From Prunus persica (Eukaryota > Streptophyta > Magnoliopsida > Rosales > Rosaceae): a stretch of DNA of 64,000 bases. Below, piece after piece: positions 24,301-37,211 of this stretch. The position numbers were made by a program, and so were the translations under genes. The stretch lies in the NCBI RefSeq assembly GCF_000346465.2, contig NC_034012.1, forward strand, positions 6,696,353 through 6,760,352. The letters are read 5' to 3'. The notes below the pieces were generated by a model, which worked only from the letters and a program-made list of their open reading frames with translations, was not told the DNA's origin and did no database searches. Position 1 is the stretch's first letter, and each line of letters opens with the position of its first letter.

Positions 24301-26189
24301 CTTCATCTCTGCACTGTGTCTGATTGCCCAATGACATGTGGTCATCAGGAGTTATCACCCACATACATATACAAAATTAATAGCCAGGCCAGAGGTCAGG
24401 ACAAATCAAAAGAAGACGATCATGTGCTGAAGTTGACCAATCATTATATAAAGATCCTCTAGAATTAGTTTTTTGGCGTTTTCTGGGTTACAAATTAAAC
24501 TCTCTCGGGATTTTTTTCTTTCTTTCTATTATAATTAATCACGCGATAAGAAATATAGACTCATTATTTTATACCATTGATAATAGCAAAATTTTTCCCT
24601 AATTGATATCTCAATTAAATTCATGTATTATAGGTAGTCCAATATAAGTAAAAAGATGAATATGGAACGAGTTTCGTATATATATATATATATATGTGAA
24701 TTTAGGGTTTAGTGATTAACAATAGTTATTCTTACACCTGAGGTGATTATGTGTTCGAATCCTCATCTCACAATATCGCTTATATAAAATTAAAAATAAA
24801 GAAGTTTAGTCTTTATATATATAATCTTCATAGGGGAATCCTAGGACCAATTGTAATGTTTCTATCTATGGGCGCACAATTGTTTTTAATGAACCAATGA
24901 AGTTATAACACGAGGTAGGTTAGAAACAAACAGGTATAATAACTAAGGTCGCACCCAGAGATGCACTATGATATTGATCGAGCCTTGAGCCAAAACCAAT
25001 TACTTAATCCCACCTGTTTTGTGCCAAATTGACTGCTTGACTCTGTGGACTCCTAATTGCATGGATAAAGTGGAGGATGAAGGTCCTGAGATTAGCCAAC
25101 CCCGGTTAAGTGTCGGCCCCGCTGCTTCTGCTTCACCAAGATATTCCACGTCCTCTTTTCTATGCCTTTGATGTTTGATATCTTCTAGATTAAACAACAC
25201 ATCTAGATAAACTAATGTTATCCACTTTCGTACTAAAAAGTATTAAAATAAACTCATTTTGCATTTATAATATTAAGTAGATAGTCGTGTATGTGTCATG
25301 TGATGCGTATGCAATGCAATGACGATAAACTAATTAAATCATAATCTATTAATAAATTACAGGTCCATAACTTCGGAAAAGTCTTTTTTCGTTTAGTGCA
25401 AGTACTAACTACGTAAGCAAATTACCTCACTCTAACAAGTAAAAACTAACTACTTTGTTATAGTAGAATTTAGAAAGAGAGACTATAGTATGTAGAATCT
25501 GGATTGTAATTGTCAAATTTTTAACTTTGAAGATATCTCAAATTCGAATCTCTTATCTTCCTTGCACGACAACTAAGAAATAAAAAATTAAATGATTTAA
25601 CATGTTACATGTTATCTTGTTAAATTGTTATCCTTCAAAACAAAATTTTATACCTTAATAGGTTATCGGTAAAATATCTTAAAATTTGTGGTAGGCAGCT
25701 AGTTGTATTTTTCTGCTTAATATAGCATGTTAACATAGAATTATCAACTTCAAAAGACTATATATGAAAGCAAAATACAATACGTTTGTTTACAACAAGC
25801 ACAATTTAATACGAGAATCGACAGCCTGGTACTGGACAACGAAAGAAAAATATCATTATTTCTGATAACATATTATCATTAAAAAAAATGCTGTCGGCAG
25901 CAGTTGGGATTGGTAGGGTCAAAGCCGCCGTACAGAGGAACGGTCAACCGTCAAGCCCAGGCGGGACCACCTAACAAACACCAGAGGATAATAGCACGTG
26001 TCCCTAACGTGGCAACTGCCATAACCGACAATAACCGTGACCTCGTCCTCTCTGCCTCGGCTCACGTGTAGCTCTGCAGACCACGTTCAACCAGTTTTTC
26101 TTTTTCCAGTCAAAAGTTTTTATTTTCAACAAGAAAATAGAAATGGAAAAAGAATTGCATTGTAATAATTTTCAGCGCTTGGCCGACTT
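19671..26189. other. long gene-free intergenic stretch
   Basis: About 6.5 kb of AT-rich DNA in which I find no coding region of recognisable type. It holds TA microsatellites (20573-20596, 24677-24695), a CT microsatellite (21342-21385), T-rich tracts and scattered degenerate transposon-like words. Short open frames show no motif. Confidence 0.5.
21342..21385. repeat. (CT)n microsatellite
   Basis: About 22 uninterrupted CT units in intergenic DNA. Confidence 0.95.
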
Positions 26190-28073
26190 CTAAAGGAAAA
26201 AGAAAAGAAAATTTTATGGTTGGCAAAAAAGTGATTTAGAAAAGGTGGACGTGGACCCATCAAGAAAATTATACCTCACTTTTTCTTCTTTCCTCCCTCC
26301 ATTTTTCTTTTTCATCTTGTCTTTGCACCCGAACAAGGGGAAATTATGTTGTATCTAAAACAGTACGTCAAATACTAACGTCGTTTATTTGAGTCTATAG
26401 GAAATATTATTACACGTTACAATCATTTTTTTAATAGAAAATATTGTATTTTATTAAACCGAAAGAAACATTACATGATAAAAGCTAACATGTTAATGGC
26501 AGTCTCATTAAAACCTTCTCAAAGAAAACAAAACTTCGAGGTAGGAAAGAATACCACTCATGGTATTGACTAAACAGAATAGTCAAATCACTTATATGAA
26601 ACCGACAAATCTAAAACCAAACCATAAAACCTTTAAAACAACATCTCATCACTACATAGGTACTGTCCAAGAAGTTATTCTATGATATAGAGAAAGCATC
26701 ATAATTCTTCGTACATAGTCAAAAACGTAATATGAGTATTAGAATAGATCCAACCAATCACTCACTCGCAAAACCATTGAAACACATCCCATCACTATGC
26801 AGGTACTGTCAAAGAAAGCCTCTTATGATCTAAAGAAAGTATCATAGTTCTTCATACAAAGTCAAAAACGCATTGTGAGCATCATAACAGATCCAGCCAA
26901 ACACCAACCGCCACCTCCAATTGTCTTGATCAAGAACCTCAGTTGACAGGCAAGGGAAACCAAGATTGACCTCTTAGTCTGAAGAAATTTCTAAAGAAAG
27001 ATCTTTATAGTAGGAACATTCATCGATTGCCAAGTCCACGAACGTTCCATAGGATAATTATTAGGGAGACCTTGGAGGCCCCTCGAGGCTAGTCTCCTCC
27101 ACCTTGTCAACAAAATCCTCGATACAAAAACTACGTTTACCAGAAAAAAGCCATGCCACTAATAATTAGATGCTTAACACCAGTTTTTGTATGCTTTTGA
27201 TTCTCGCTTGGTGCCGCATACTTGTCATCCCCTTGAGCAGAAGAGGTGGTGGTCACCTCCATAGTGTTAAGATAGAGACCCTTCACCAGCTACTGCCTCT
27301 TTGGGAACCCAGAAAGGAAGATGGCGCAGCTACCCCATGGAGAACAAAAGAGCCACACACAAAAAATCGTACCCAATACCAAGAAAAACCTAGAAAGACA
27401 ATTAGAGAAGAATGAGAGAGACGGTGCAGAGAATGAATAAAGAAAACTGGAGCAACTGTAATCCTAGCCGTCAAGGCTCTCTTCTCATGAACGAGAGAAC
27501 CACCCCACGCGTTACAATCATTAAAATGCAAAGTTTAAAAAAAAAATAAAAATTAAAAGAGAGTGAAATTTTATTTTAAGTTTGGTTGCATGTATAAATG
27601 ATTATATGTGTATTAGAATATGCACATACAAGTGAATTTCTTACGACTGTACACCACATGGTGTTTTTAATATACACAATTTTTCTAAGCAAGATAGAAA
27701 AACGTATTCATTGCTAACACAATTTCTTTCATTAATCAAATAATCCTTTTATGAAATATATGGGTTTTCTTTTTCATTCAAATAATTAGAACTTGCCATC
27801 TATAACATGCTATGCTATCACATGCACAAAATTGCAAATTCCAAAAGAGTAAAAGGGTATATAAATGTACAGGGCACTTAAGCTCTAATCACATAGTAAG
27901 TTAATATGATGTTACTCACATAGTAAGTTAATATGACGCTAATCAATCGTTCAGATCTACTCTACAATGTTGTCTCATAATTTTCAGTGATACATATTTT
28001 TTTAAGATATCCAATTATCATCGTCTAATCAAATCATACAAGACTTTTAAAAGTGGTAAAATTTTATTGTATA
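26190..28073. repeat. tandem duplication, copy 1
   Basis: Apart from a retroposon insertion (26428-27509), this segment is collinear with 28074-29242. Shared blocks include gtgatttagaaaaggtggac, gaaaattatacctcactttt, tttgagtctataggaaat, agtttggttgcatgt, gaaaaacgtattcattgcta and cacatagtaagttaatatga. The copies are directly adjacent and in the same orientation. It contains the empty site for the solo LTR of copy 2 (CATGT at 27589-27593). Confidence 0.85.
26415..27522 (-). mobile_element. non-LTR retroposon, about 1.08 kb
   Basis: The insertion at 26428-27509 is bounded by a perfect 13-bp direct repeat, CGTTACAATCATT (26415-26427 and 27510-27522). Its left end is a T run, i.e. a poly(A) tail on the minus strand, preceded on that strand by an AATAAA-like signal (ttaataaaatacaata). 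A long variable target duplication with a poly(A) end is the hallmark of LINE-mediated insertion. No reverse transcriptase is present, so it is a deleted LINE or a non-autonomous retroposon. The paralogous segment has the uninterrupted site (28294-28306, two mismatches). Confidence 0.85.
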
Positions 28074-29242
28074 AGGAAAAAGGAAAATAAATAAATATTT
28101 TATGTTTAGCAAAAAAGTATTTAAAAAAAGTGATTTAGAAAAGGTGGACCCTTGAAGAAAATTATACCTCACTTTTTCTTCTTTCCTTCCTCCATTTTTC
28201 ATTTTCATCTTGTCTTTGCATCCAAACAAGGGCAAATTATGTTGTATCTAAAACGCTACTCATTTATTTGAGTCTATAGGAAATATTATTACATGTTACA
28301 GTCATTAAAATGCAAAGTTTAATTAATTTTTTATTATAAGAAGAGTGAAATTTAATTTTAAGTTTGGTTGCATGTTGATGTAGAACAGATGGCAGATTTT
28401 ATCGCGGTTGAGCTAGAAAAAGGACGTAGCGGGAATATGCAGTTTTGTCGTCCAAGCTCCGATTAGGACGCAAAATACCTTTTCGGAAAGGGAACGAAGC
28501 CACGAGTGTAACTCACTGCTTTGCCGTGACATAAGGTGGATTTTGGCATTCTGAGGTCGTTTGGCCTTCCAAAACTGCAGTTAAAGTTTGGTAGTTAATT
28601 TTCCAATAAATTCTGTTTTGGACAGTTTAGGAGTTACGTTATTAAGACTCCAAATTAATCCTGTTTTTTTTCAGTTTTATGTAATAACTCCCCTAGTAGT
28701 TGAAGGGTTGAGGGTTGTTGAGAAATGTGTATTTAGACAGGTTTGTCTAATGTATCTAAAACTCAACTTTTAATCATAATATTCCAAGAGAGCTTCTCTT
28801 AATTTTCTGGTGGAATCCAGTTTTATTGTTACTCACGGTTTCGCTTGAAACCTTTGTTGCTTGTGCTGCGTCACATGTACTAAAGATTATACATGTATTA
28901 TAATATGCATAATTTTTCTAAGCAAGAGAGAAAAACGTATTCATTGCTAACACGATTTCTTTCATTGATCAAATAATCCTTTTATGACATATATGGTTTT
29001 TCTTTTTCATTCAAATAATTAGAACTTGCCATCTAATCACATAGTAAGTTAATATGATACTAATCATTCGTTCAAACAATCACATAGTAAGTTAATATGA
29101 TGCTGATCACTCGTTCAAACCCACTCAACAACGTTGTCACATAATTTCAGTGGTTCATATTTTTTTAAGATATGATTCAAGTATAATCGTCTAGTCAAAT
29201 CAGACAAGATTGTTAAAGGTGATAATTTTATTGCATAAGAAA
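28074..29242. repeat. tandem duplication, copy 2
   Basis: Second copy of the 26190-28073 unit, without its retroposon but with a solo LTR inserted at 28376-28873. Copy 2 also lacks about 65 bases present in copy 1 around 27800-27880. Confidence 0.85.
28371..28878. mobile_element. solo LTR (498 bp)
   Basis: The insertion at 28376-28873 starts TGATGTAGAACAG and ends GCTGCGTCA (TG...CA with short inverted ends TGATG/CGTCA). It is flanked by the 5-bp direct repeat CATGT (28371-28375 and 28874-28878). These are the marks of an LTR retrotransposon reduced to one LTR by recombination. No internal region, primer-binding site or polyprotein is present. Copy 1 of the surrounding tandem duplication shows the empty site (gcatgtataaatgatta) at 27588-27604. 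Confidence 0.85.
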
Positions 29243-31701
29243 TTGCGAGTAAATTCCAAAAGGTATCACAAGCAAAGACTTTGTGCTAGGTTTTGTTGAA
29301 GAAATGGAATCAATATCGCTTATCAATGTGAGAAGGACAATAGTTTGCTATTATCATGTGTGTGATTGATTGACTGCTGAAATGGGAAACATAGTTTCAT
29401 GAGTAGTGACATCACGGCTTTAAAGACTACATGTTTCTCTCACATGTGCAATACATTTGTTACGTGCACCTCTAAAATTTCCCTGATGCCATAGTGACAA
29501 TTTATCTTGTTGATATATATACATATACATGCTTAAGTTTTTTTAGGTTCAGTCATTGTCTAACATGCGTTACGTGTATAAGGAGGTTTTGAGTTCGAAA
29601 CTTCCAGTCCTCATTCTCCGGCTTATCATTTACCATGTTAATTTGTTTCTTCCCACGTGATGGGGCTGCATGTGATGAAGACTGTGTTAACTAACTTGAT
29701 ATACATCGACTCTTGAGAGCTTAGATTTTTTAGGTCAAACACAAGAAGCTGTAGAGTACGTATATGTAGATCGGTTTTCTAATTAATTAGGTTACCCTAG
29801 TGACGTAAGGGGGGAAAACTACTGTAGGTTTGTAAGTTTCTAACCACCTTCGCGCACCAACAATAAAGTACTGTAACCATGTGGAAAGCTTTCACGTGTC
29901 AGCATCTGGATTTTCTGCATACACATATACAGGAAAACCACTGGGGTTTTTTCTTTTCTTTTTTGGGCCACAAGGTAACCATCTTGACTTCCTTTGCCCT
30001 AAAGTCACGGAATTTGATTATTTACATGCCTCTACGGCTCTACCTTGCTAATGGGCCACAACCCGTGCCTCAATGGTAAGCTGTGAATTCATATTTTTAC
30101 TTGGAAAAACAAGTGGATATAATAATATCCTTCACTAAAAGGAAAGGAGAAGAAGAAAAAAAAGGCCAAATAATTAAGGCTGCCATTGCCATTTACAAAT
30201 GATCATTTGGGTCCACTGGGACACAGAGGAAATTATAAAAAAAAAAAATGGTCGCACGAACGGTGTGAAAATTGATCCTACTTATAAGAAATGGTCAATG
30301 CCCAAATGGTTCGTGCCAATGAGGCTCATTGATGCCTTTCCACAAACACCCTCTCTGCATGCAAATTTGGCCGGCAAGGCGGGCATATGGAGGCCAGCGG
30401 AACATATTAGAGGGCATGGTTTTAAAAGAGAAGGGTCGAGGGCGTGCCTCCCGAGAAGGAGGAGTCTGACACGTATTAATGTCAACGCTGACGTGGTGAC
30501 ATGTAAATATGAGGTGTTCAGTTGGTAATGGGTCCACATTATCAAATACCTGTTAACCCTACCTACCCAAAATATACATTATATATAGCTTTGAAAATTC
30601 ATCCACGTTGAATTTTTATATAGTTTACATCGAAGGATAAGCTTAGTCAGCACCACGTGTACTTATTTATTATGCCATTTTCAGAGTAATGCTACCAACC
30701 TTAAGGCAAATCTGAAAGACTTCAAAACTCAACTGATATTGCGGTGTTTTATTTGTAGCTACGTCGATTGATTTTGAACGTAATTATATCTGATTACAGT
30801 TATTAGAAATTGTATTAGAAATCATTGAGGTGAGAAAAAGGTAGGGTGGTTGTGAGAGAGAGGGAAAAGTTTGTGGCTGTAATGTTGAATTACTACATTG
30901 TCATTAATTTTAAATTTTTTTTTTTAATCCATCTAATACCGAAAGAACGAATTGACGGTTTACTCTTCTTATTGACAAAGAGGATGATTTTCTTCATATG
31001 CAATTATAATACATATCAATAAAATATTTTCATATCACATGTCACATCATTTAATCTTCTGTAAAAAAATTTGGTACCTCTACTAGTCTTATATTCGGTC
31101 CATCGAATTCTACACATTTGTAAATCGGTCCACCTCAAAACACTTAGGAATTCGGTCGAACATTCGGCTTCTTTTAAAAATAAACAAAAATTTTGCTTCC
31201 ATGATTTACGAAGTAAGAATACATAATGCTATTTTTTCAGTGGCCCTGATTCTCTTTCTTGTTGTTTGGCCTGCGGGCATGCCTTTGGCAGTTTTCAAAC
31301 AATTGAGGAAACAAGAATCAGTTAGTTGTCTCCCTATTTTTTAAAATAACTGCACGGTTCCTCTTGGAATTTAGTTAAATAACCATCGATAAAAATTAAG
31401 AGAAACATTAATCTACAAGTTTTTGGGAGTAAATAGTACATGGCAAGTGTTTGGTGTTAATTTATATTATTTAATTATTTAACTATTTTATATAGGTTAG
31501 ACTTTTAATATTCTTTTTACCTGATTAACTAATACAATTCACACACCTCGGTTTAGATAATATACGCTTAATTATACAGTTAGGGAAAAAGAACACACAC
31601 ATTCACGTGAAAAATCCGACGACGCTATTTTCATCTTCTTCTCCCTAGGGTTCTTCTCTGCTATCTTCTCCAAGGTTATTCTCTTCATTCTTCTCCAAGT
31701 A

Positions 31702-31760
<59 letters not shown>

Positions 31761-34410
31761 TTCTCTCTTTCTCTCTCTAAACAGCTTCTTCTCTCTTCTT
31801 CTTTCTTCATCTTCTCTTTCTTTATATATTTCCTCTTTTATTAAATTTTGTGGAAATTAGGTTATGAGTTTTTCTTTTTTGATATTTTTTTCTTTCTTGC
31901 TGTATTGGAACAATACATGCGGCTGTGTATCCAAGTCAATAATCAAAAAATCATCATGCGGTTGTGTATCCAAGTCAATACATGTTGCTGAGTTTTTCTT
32001 GCGTTTTTTTCTTTATGTATTTCATCTTCTCCAAGTATCCAACTCAATAATCAAATTATCATCCCGAGTTTGCGATTAGAACAATACATGCGGCTATGTT
32101 TTTCTTGCTGTATTTTTTTTCTTTCTATTGTTGGTGCTTTGTTGGTTTGTTTTCTGGTTATTTCCGTGTTGCTACTGCTGGCTGTTGATAATCTTCTTGC
32201 CTGCTTTTGTTGGACTTCAATATATTCTATTTTTTTCTTAATTATATATATATTGTCTATATTTCCACTTAAATTATAAAAGAATTTTTTGTAAAAAAAA
32301 TAGTCTGATTCGATGTTATCTGGAACAACACCAAACACAATATAACTTAGTTAGACTATTTATCCGGAACATCACCAAACGTCTTATTGTATTATGGATA
32401 AACAATCAGTACTCTCCAAAATAAATTAATACTATCCAACATAAATTAGTTAGTACAATCCGACATATCAAACGAACTTTGAAGGTATATATTATATGTC
32501 GTGCATAAATTAAAGTTTTTAGAATTTCAACCTTTTTTTAAAAACAAAAAGGTAGTAATTTATCAAACAACAAACACCCACAAATTTAATGCGTGACTCG
32601 TGACTCTTAAGTCAAGTGACATAAGACGGATGACGAAAGGTAGAGATTCTAGCTCTCAAATCTTAATTATTAAAAATAAGTTTACTGCGTAAATTTATGC
32701 AAATACTAACGCAAAAATTGATAGGGTGATCAAAGATAAGGAAGCAGTATAGGGTATATCATTTGGATGTTTCTTATCATCTCAACAACAAAAATTGACT
32801 ATACAAATTTAGGAGAGTCGGAATGGGACCTTACAAGACAAACCATGTACAAAGGTAATCAAGCATACTTTTATGAACAGTGCATAAAGTTTAGAGGTAT
32901 AGTAGTCATGCATAGTACGGAAAAAAAAAAAACTAGAGCTTAATTTAAAGTCTGCATATTGTCCCTTTACATGGAAAATATGAGCGTACTTCAATAATTT
33001 TTTTCTAAAAAAAAATCAATGATATAGAGGGGTTCTTAAATATGAACATCTTCTACTATGAGAAATGGAAATATTACTAAATTAGTGCAATTTATCGTCT
33101 TTCTCTCAAAAGATCTAGCTGGTTCAATAATACATGGGTTATTCATTTCAAGAAGTTGGAAATCAGCATTTCTAATCTCCTTTTTATGGCACGCTAATTA
33201 TCGATATCGTACAAACTAACGCAAATTAGTTAGTTGAATGATAGTAAGTTTAGTGCTTTAAGAAACAATTATTGTCACTTTTCTGCTGTAATTACTTGAT
33301 TTATATACATGGGATAAAATTATCTTAAGATCGGAATAATTTAAAGAAAGAAAACAAGTGAGTGGTAGATTGTTTCGTTGGCCGTTGGTTGGTTAGTTGA
33401 TAGGTAGTTTTCTTGGGATATAAGGATGCTTGTTCGGTCTTCTTTTTCCTTTTTGGTTGGCTGTTCTATCCTTTGAGTTTTCCACAATGTCTTTTTATCC
33501 TTCATTTTTGACCCCATTTCTTGGTCTTTGTTTTTCTTTCAATTATATTCTTCTTTATAATACTTTCGGAAAGTGGGTGTGGATGCAAACCAATAAAGCT
33601 TTATTTCATCTATCAATCTGAATGCATGCGAATATCCTTTACTTCAACACTGCCCTCACTATTATTTTTCTTCAGCTTATCTGATTAAATAAGAATTATT
33701 TACATCAACACTTCATGAAATTTTCGGCTTTTTTACAAAATTTCTTTAAGTTTCAGAAATTATACGAACACCTGTTGAGGTTTCAAATTGTTTTTACAAA
33801 ATCTCTTTTCGATTAAAGATTGATGATTTTATATATAAAAAATTAATCTCAAAATAACAAAGTTGGCCTTTGATATTAGATTGCATATGCATTAATTGAG
33901 GTTAATTTTATCATTTGTATAAGGATTTTTTTTCAATGTAATCATCAATTTCTGAACGAACAATCAACGAAAAGGAGTTTTGCGAAAACAAACTGAAACC
34001 TCAGGGGATATTCGTGTAATTTTTAAGACCTGAGGTGGTTTTGTGAAAACATGAAAAATCTCTTCTTTTTTTTTTTTTTTTCTTGTGAAACAAGAATTAA
34101 TTCCAGTCACAAAATTAAAAAAATAAATAAAGAAGAAGGGTGGAGCCCTTCTTACATTAAAACACTATTGGGTCATTAATTATACATAAGCTATGGGGAT
34201 ACCTTGGTGGGGTATGTTGGCATGGGTCTAATTAATAGGAAAGTAATTAGCAAGTGGTTGGTCGGGTGCCACTCATTACTCATAGTTATTATACAAGTAT
34301 AATTGAAAAGAAAAAGGGAAAAAGAATAGGTGCATAGGGTTCTATTTCTTTTCTTCTTCTTTTATCAAATTATGGAAGATACATAATTAATGGAAATATT
34401 CTTTCTCCTC
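29243..34410. other. intergenic, no gene seen
   Basis: About 5 kb without a recognisable gene. An open frame at 30199-30528 (109 codons) has no motif I know. A CT-rich microsatellite lies at about 31708-31790, and partly repeated blocks at 31905-32110 share the words acatgcggctgtgtatccaa and tccaactcaataatcaa. Confidence 0.45.
31708..31790. repeat. (CT)n-rich microsatellite
   Basis: Interrupted CT repeat with TTTCTC variants. Confidence 0.9.
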
Positions 34411-34585
34411 AAAGATTGAATTTGATTATAAGAAGCGTAGCTTAAGTGGTTAACTTACGAGCATTTACTCCTATATACATGGTCCTAAAAAGATTGAATT
34501 TGATTGTAAAGAGCGTAGCTCAAGTGATTAACCTACGAGCATTTACCCCTATATATGTGGTCCTAAAAAAGATTGAATTTGATTT
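34411..34585. repeat. 78-bp tandem repeat with tRNA A-box-like word
   Basis: Two full units begin aaagattgaatttgatt at 34411 and 34489, with a third partial unit from 34568 (period 78-79). Each full unit contains gcgtagctTaagtgGttaa or a close variant, which resembles a pol III A box (TRGCNNARYGG). No matching B box is evident. Confidence 0.75.
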
Positions 34586-36018
34586 GGGCTGTGTGGCATT
34601 GCATAAGTGCAGCATTTGAACACCAAAAAAAGGTGCAAGTAACACCCATCGCATGACTAAAGCCTAAGGCAACATCATCACCATGCCATTGACACCTCTT
34701 TTTATCTTATCGGCATCCTTTGTTTCATCAAGCATGACAAAACTACCGACTTTAGATGCTATAGATAGATACTATACTTAAAGAGTGGTGTTATGTCTAG
34801 AAAATAATCAACATCAACATGTTAAATTATCGTACTATCATTCGACCAATAATTTAGTGTATCATTTGGGAAGATTAATATCTCGAATTAAGATGATTTT
34901 ACATAAATTGTATGATATCATGAGTTGCATTTTATGCGAGAAAGTCGATAAAAAAAAAAAAAAAAAAGAACGGAATTCTAAGTGTTTTTCTTTGATATTG
35001 GTCTCACCACTCAATCACTCCTGAATTAACTAACAAACTCATACCCGACCAAAAAAAATTTATTAAAAAAAAAAAAAAAAAAAAACTACCCACCTGCGTT
35101 TGGCCGGAACCCTTTTGTCTTGTTCAACTGTTATTTTATAGTATCACTATATATATATATTTGATTTTGACAAAAGAAAACCAAGCACAGGCCTCTTACA
35201 AGAAAAGAAAGAAGCCAAATTACACCAGACAAACGAAGAACGGAAAGCAAATTACAGATGGGAGATGATGGAGCAATGTTTTTCCAAAGCCAAGCTCAAA
35301 CCAGGGTTTAAACCAATCAGTGAACGCCAAGTATTACCATTTTGATAATCTTTATCTCTTATCGATAAAATATATACAAACGCAATCTAACTTATAAGGA
35401 TAATATAATTTTACTGGTAGTAAAACTATATTATCCTCGTAACTAAGATTACGTCTTCTCTTGTAGTTCTTCAAGTACATTAGTTTTATTGTACTATATA
35501 TTCTCAGAATAGACATGCGATATGGATCAAGTGGAGGAATTAATTATGCAATTAGTTAAGTTTAATTTGTAACAACGTCATCTAGGTTTTTTTGTTTCTT
35601 TTTTTTTTAATATTTTATTTCGAGGGAGAGAGGGGGTAAAGAATCGAACACTTGTTGGGGGATAGAAAATCAGTGATCTATGTCAAAAGTTGAAATTTTA
35701 TAATCACAAAGAATTTCGCAGTAAATGTAATTATATTGTTTGGTGTCTCTGGGACAAGGAAGTAAATGCATCATTATGATGGGTGTATGAGAGTACACAT
35801 GTTACATAAATAAATAATATTATTTATTAATTACATTACCCACCGCATCTCTATAAGTCGCACCCGTATATATATAGAATTCACCTCTAGTAAAGTAGTG
35901 ATCAATAATGTGGTACAAAATCAGTACTTTACATAAATTAGGAAGAAAGTATAAAAAAGAAGAAAAAATGAACAAGCGATCATTATATTTTATAATAAGG
36001 AGAGTAGCATAATTTAAT
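34586..36018. other. intergenic, no gene seen
   Basis: AT-rich with long A runs (34950-34967, 35065-35085) and a TA tract near 35148-35160. No coding signal. Confidence 0.5.
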
Positions 36019-36123
36019 GGGATTATTTTGGCACTCCAAATCCTACATCCCATGCTCCTCAACTCACAAAAATGAATAGTGCATGAGGTAATTTAAATGA
36101 GACTTTGGAGTGCCAATCATCCC
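36019..36123. mobile_element. short MITE-like inverted repeat (105 bp)
   Basis: Begins GGGATTATTTTGGCACTCC and ends with the complement of GGGATGATTGGCACTCCAAA. Flanks share taattta (8 of 9 bases alike), a possible target duplication with uncertain borders. It lies about 0.7 kb upstream of the first CTP synthase promoter. Confidence 0.6.
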
Positions 36124-36235
36124 TCTAATTTAAAGGTATATGGAGGGAACTCTTTTGACCTTATTTGGTAACAACCTGAGAAGGTTACAATACATAGGAG
36201 GATCAACTTGATATATACATATGGAAAGTAGTAGT

Positions 36236-36238
<3 letters not shown>

Positions 36239-36284
<46 letters not shown>
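36239..36284. repeat. (AG)n microsatellite
   Basis: About 22 AG units upstream of the first CTP synthase gene. Confidence 0.95.
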
Positions 36285-36287
<3 letters not shown>

Positions 36288-36706
36288 ATTTTTTATTAAT
36301 TAAGGATATAGTAGTTAGGACTTCAAATTGGTCCAAGTTGGCAGAAAAGTGTACACATTTTTTGGCCGGAGAAAAGTGCACACATTGAGAACCCAAAAGT
36401 GTTTGGAAAATTTGTACTAAATTGATGACATGAAGAATTATCCAACCGACCAGTTTCTTCTTTATTTTAGTTTTATAAAATTAAAATAAAATTAATGCGA
36501 ATTAGAGGAGGTAATATTTTAGTTCACTTACATTTTATTGGTGGGATGGGGTATATATGCCTTTGCAGCTCCGCTGCAGCTGTGACGTGAAAGGAAAACA
36601 AATGAAAGACAAAATTGTAGCCATTTTTTTAATTACAGATTTTAGAGGGAAAGAGCAAATTTTTTTTTTTAGGTGTAATTTCTAATTTTGTATACCCAAC
36701 TTTGTC

Positions 36707-37211
36707 TATAAAAGGCCGCCCTTGTGCCTAACCATTCCTCATTGCAACTACCTTTTTATTCTCATCTATCTCTCTCTCTCTCTCTTGTTGTGTCTCTCTT
36801 TCTATGTGTCTGTTGCTGTTAAGAAGCTGTTGATGGTTTTTCTTGCTTTGGCTTTTGTATGATATAGCTCATGCTCTTTGCACCTCTGAGTTGGATTAAA
36901 GAGAGAGAAATCAGATAACGTTCAAAAACACAAAGAATTGCAAATTAAGAAAATAAGAATTAGCCGCTCCTGCTATACTGCTCTGCCTTTGAAACACTGT
37001 TCTGGTGGCTGGTGGGTTGTGTTTATAAGTCTTTACCAACCAAAAAAATTATATCTTTTTCTTTCTCTTTTATTCTTCTTTCCACAGCTAATGGCGGAGA
37101 TTAAAATGCTTATTGGGGTGATGGGTGATGTTTCTCTTGTCTAGGAAACAGGGGAGGGGCTAAGTTGGCGTTTGTCAAAGAAGAAGAAGAAGAAGAAGAA
37201 GCAGAGAAGAA
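36707..37211 (+). promoter_or_regulatory. TATA box and leader of first CTPS gene
   Basis: tataaaagg at 36707-36715 is a strong plant TATA box. Transcription would be expected to start about 30 bases downstream (ccattcctcattgcaac near 36735). That gives a leader of roughly 470 bases with a CT tract (36772-36784) and a GAA repeat (37181-37200) just before the start codon. Confidence 0.6.

Noticed and set aside
24740..24790. tRNA or SINE from a B-box-like word (gttcgaatcct)
   Set aside because: No A box at the right distance and no cloverleaf could be drawn.
30199..30528. 109-codon open frame as a gene
   Set aside because: No motif, no splice context and an overlapping minus-strand frame of similar length; it looks like chance.
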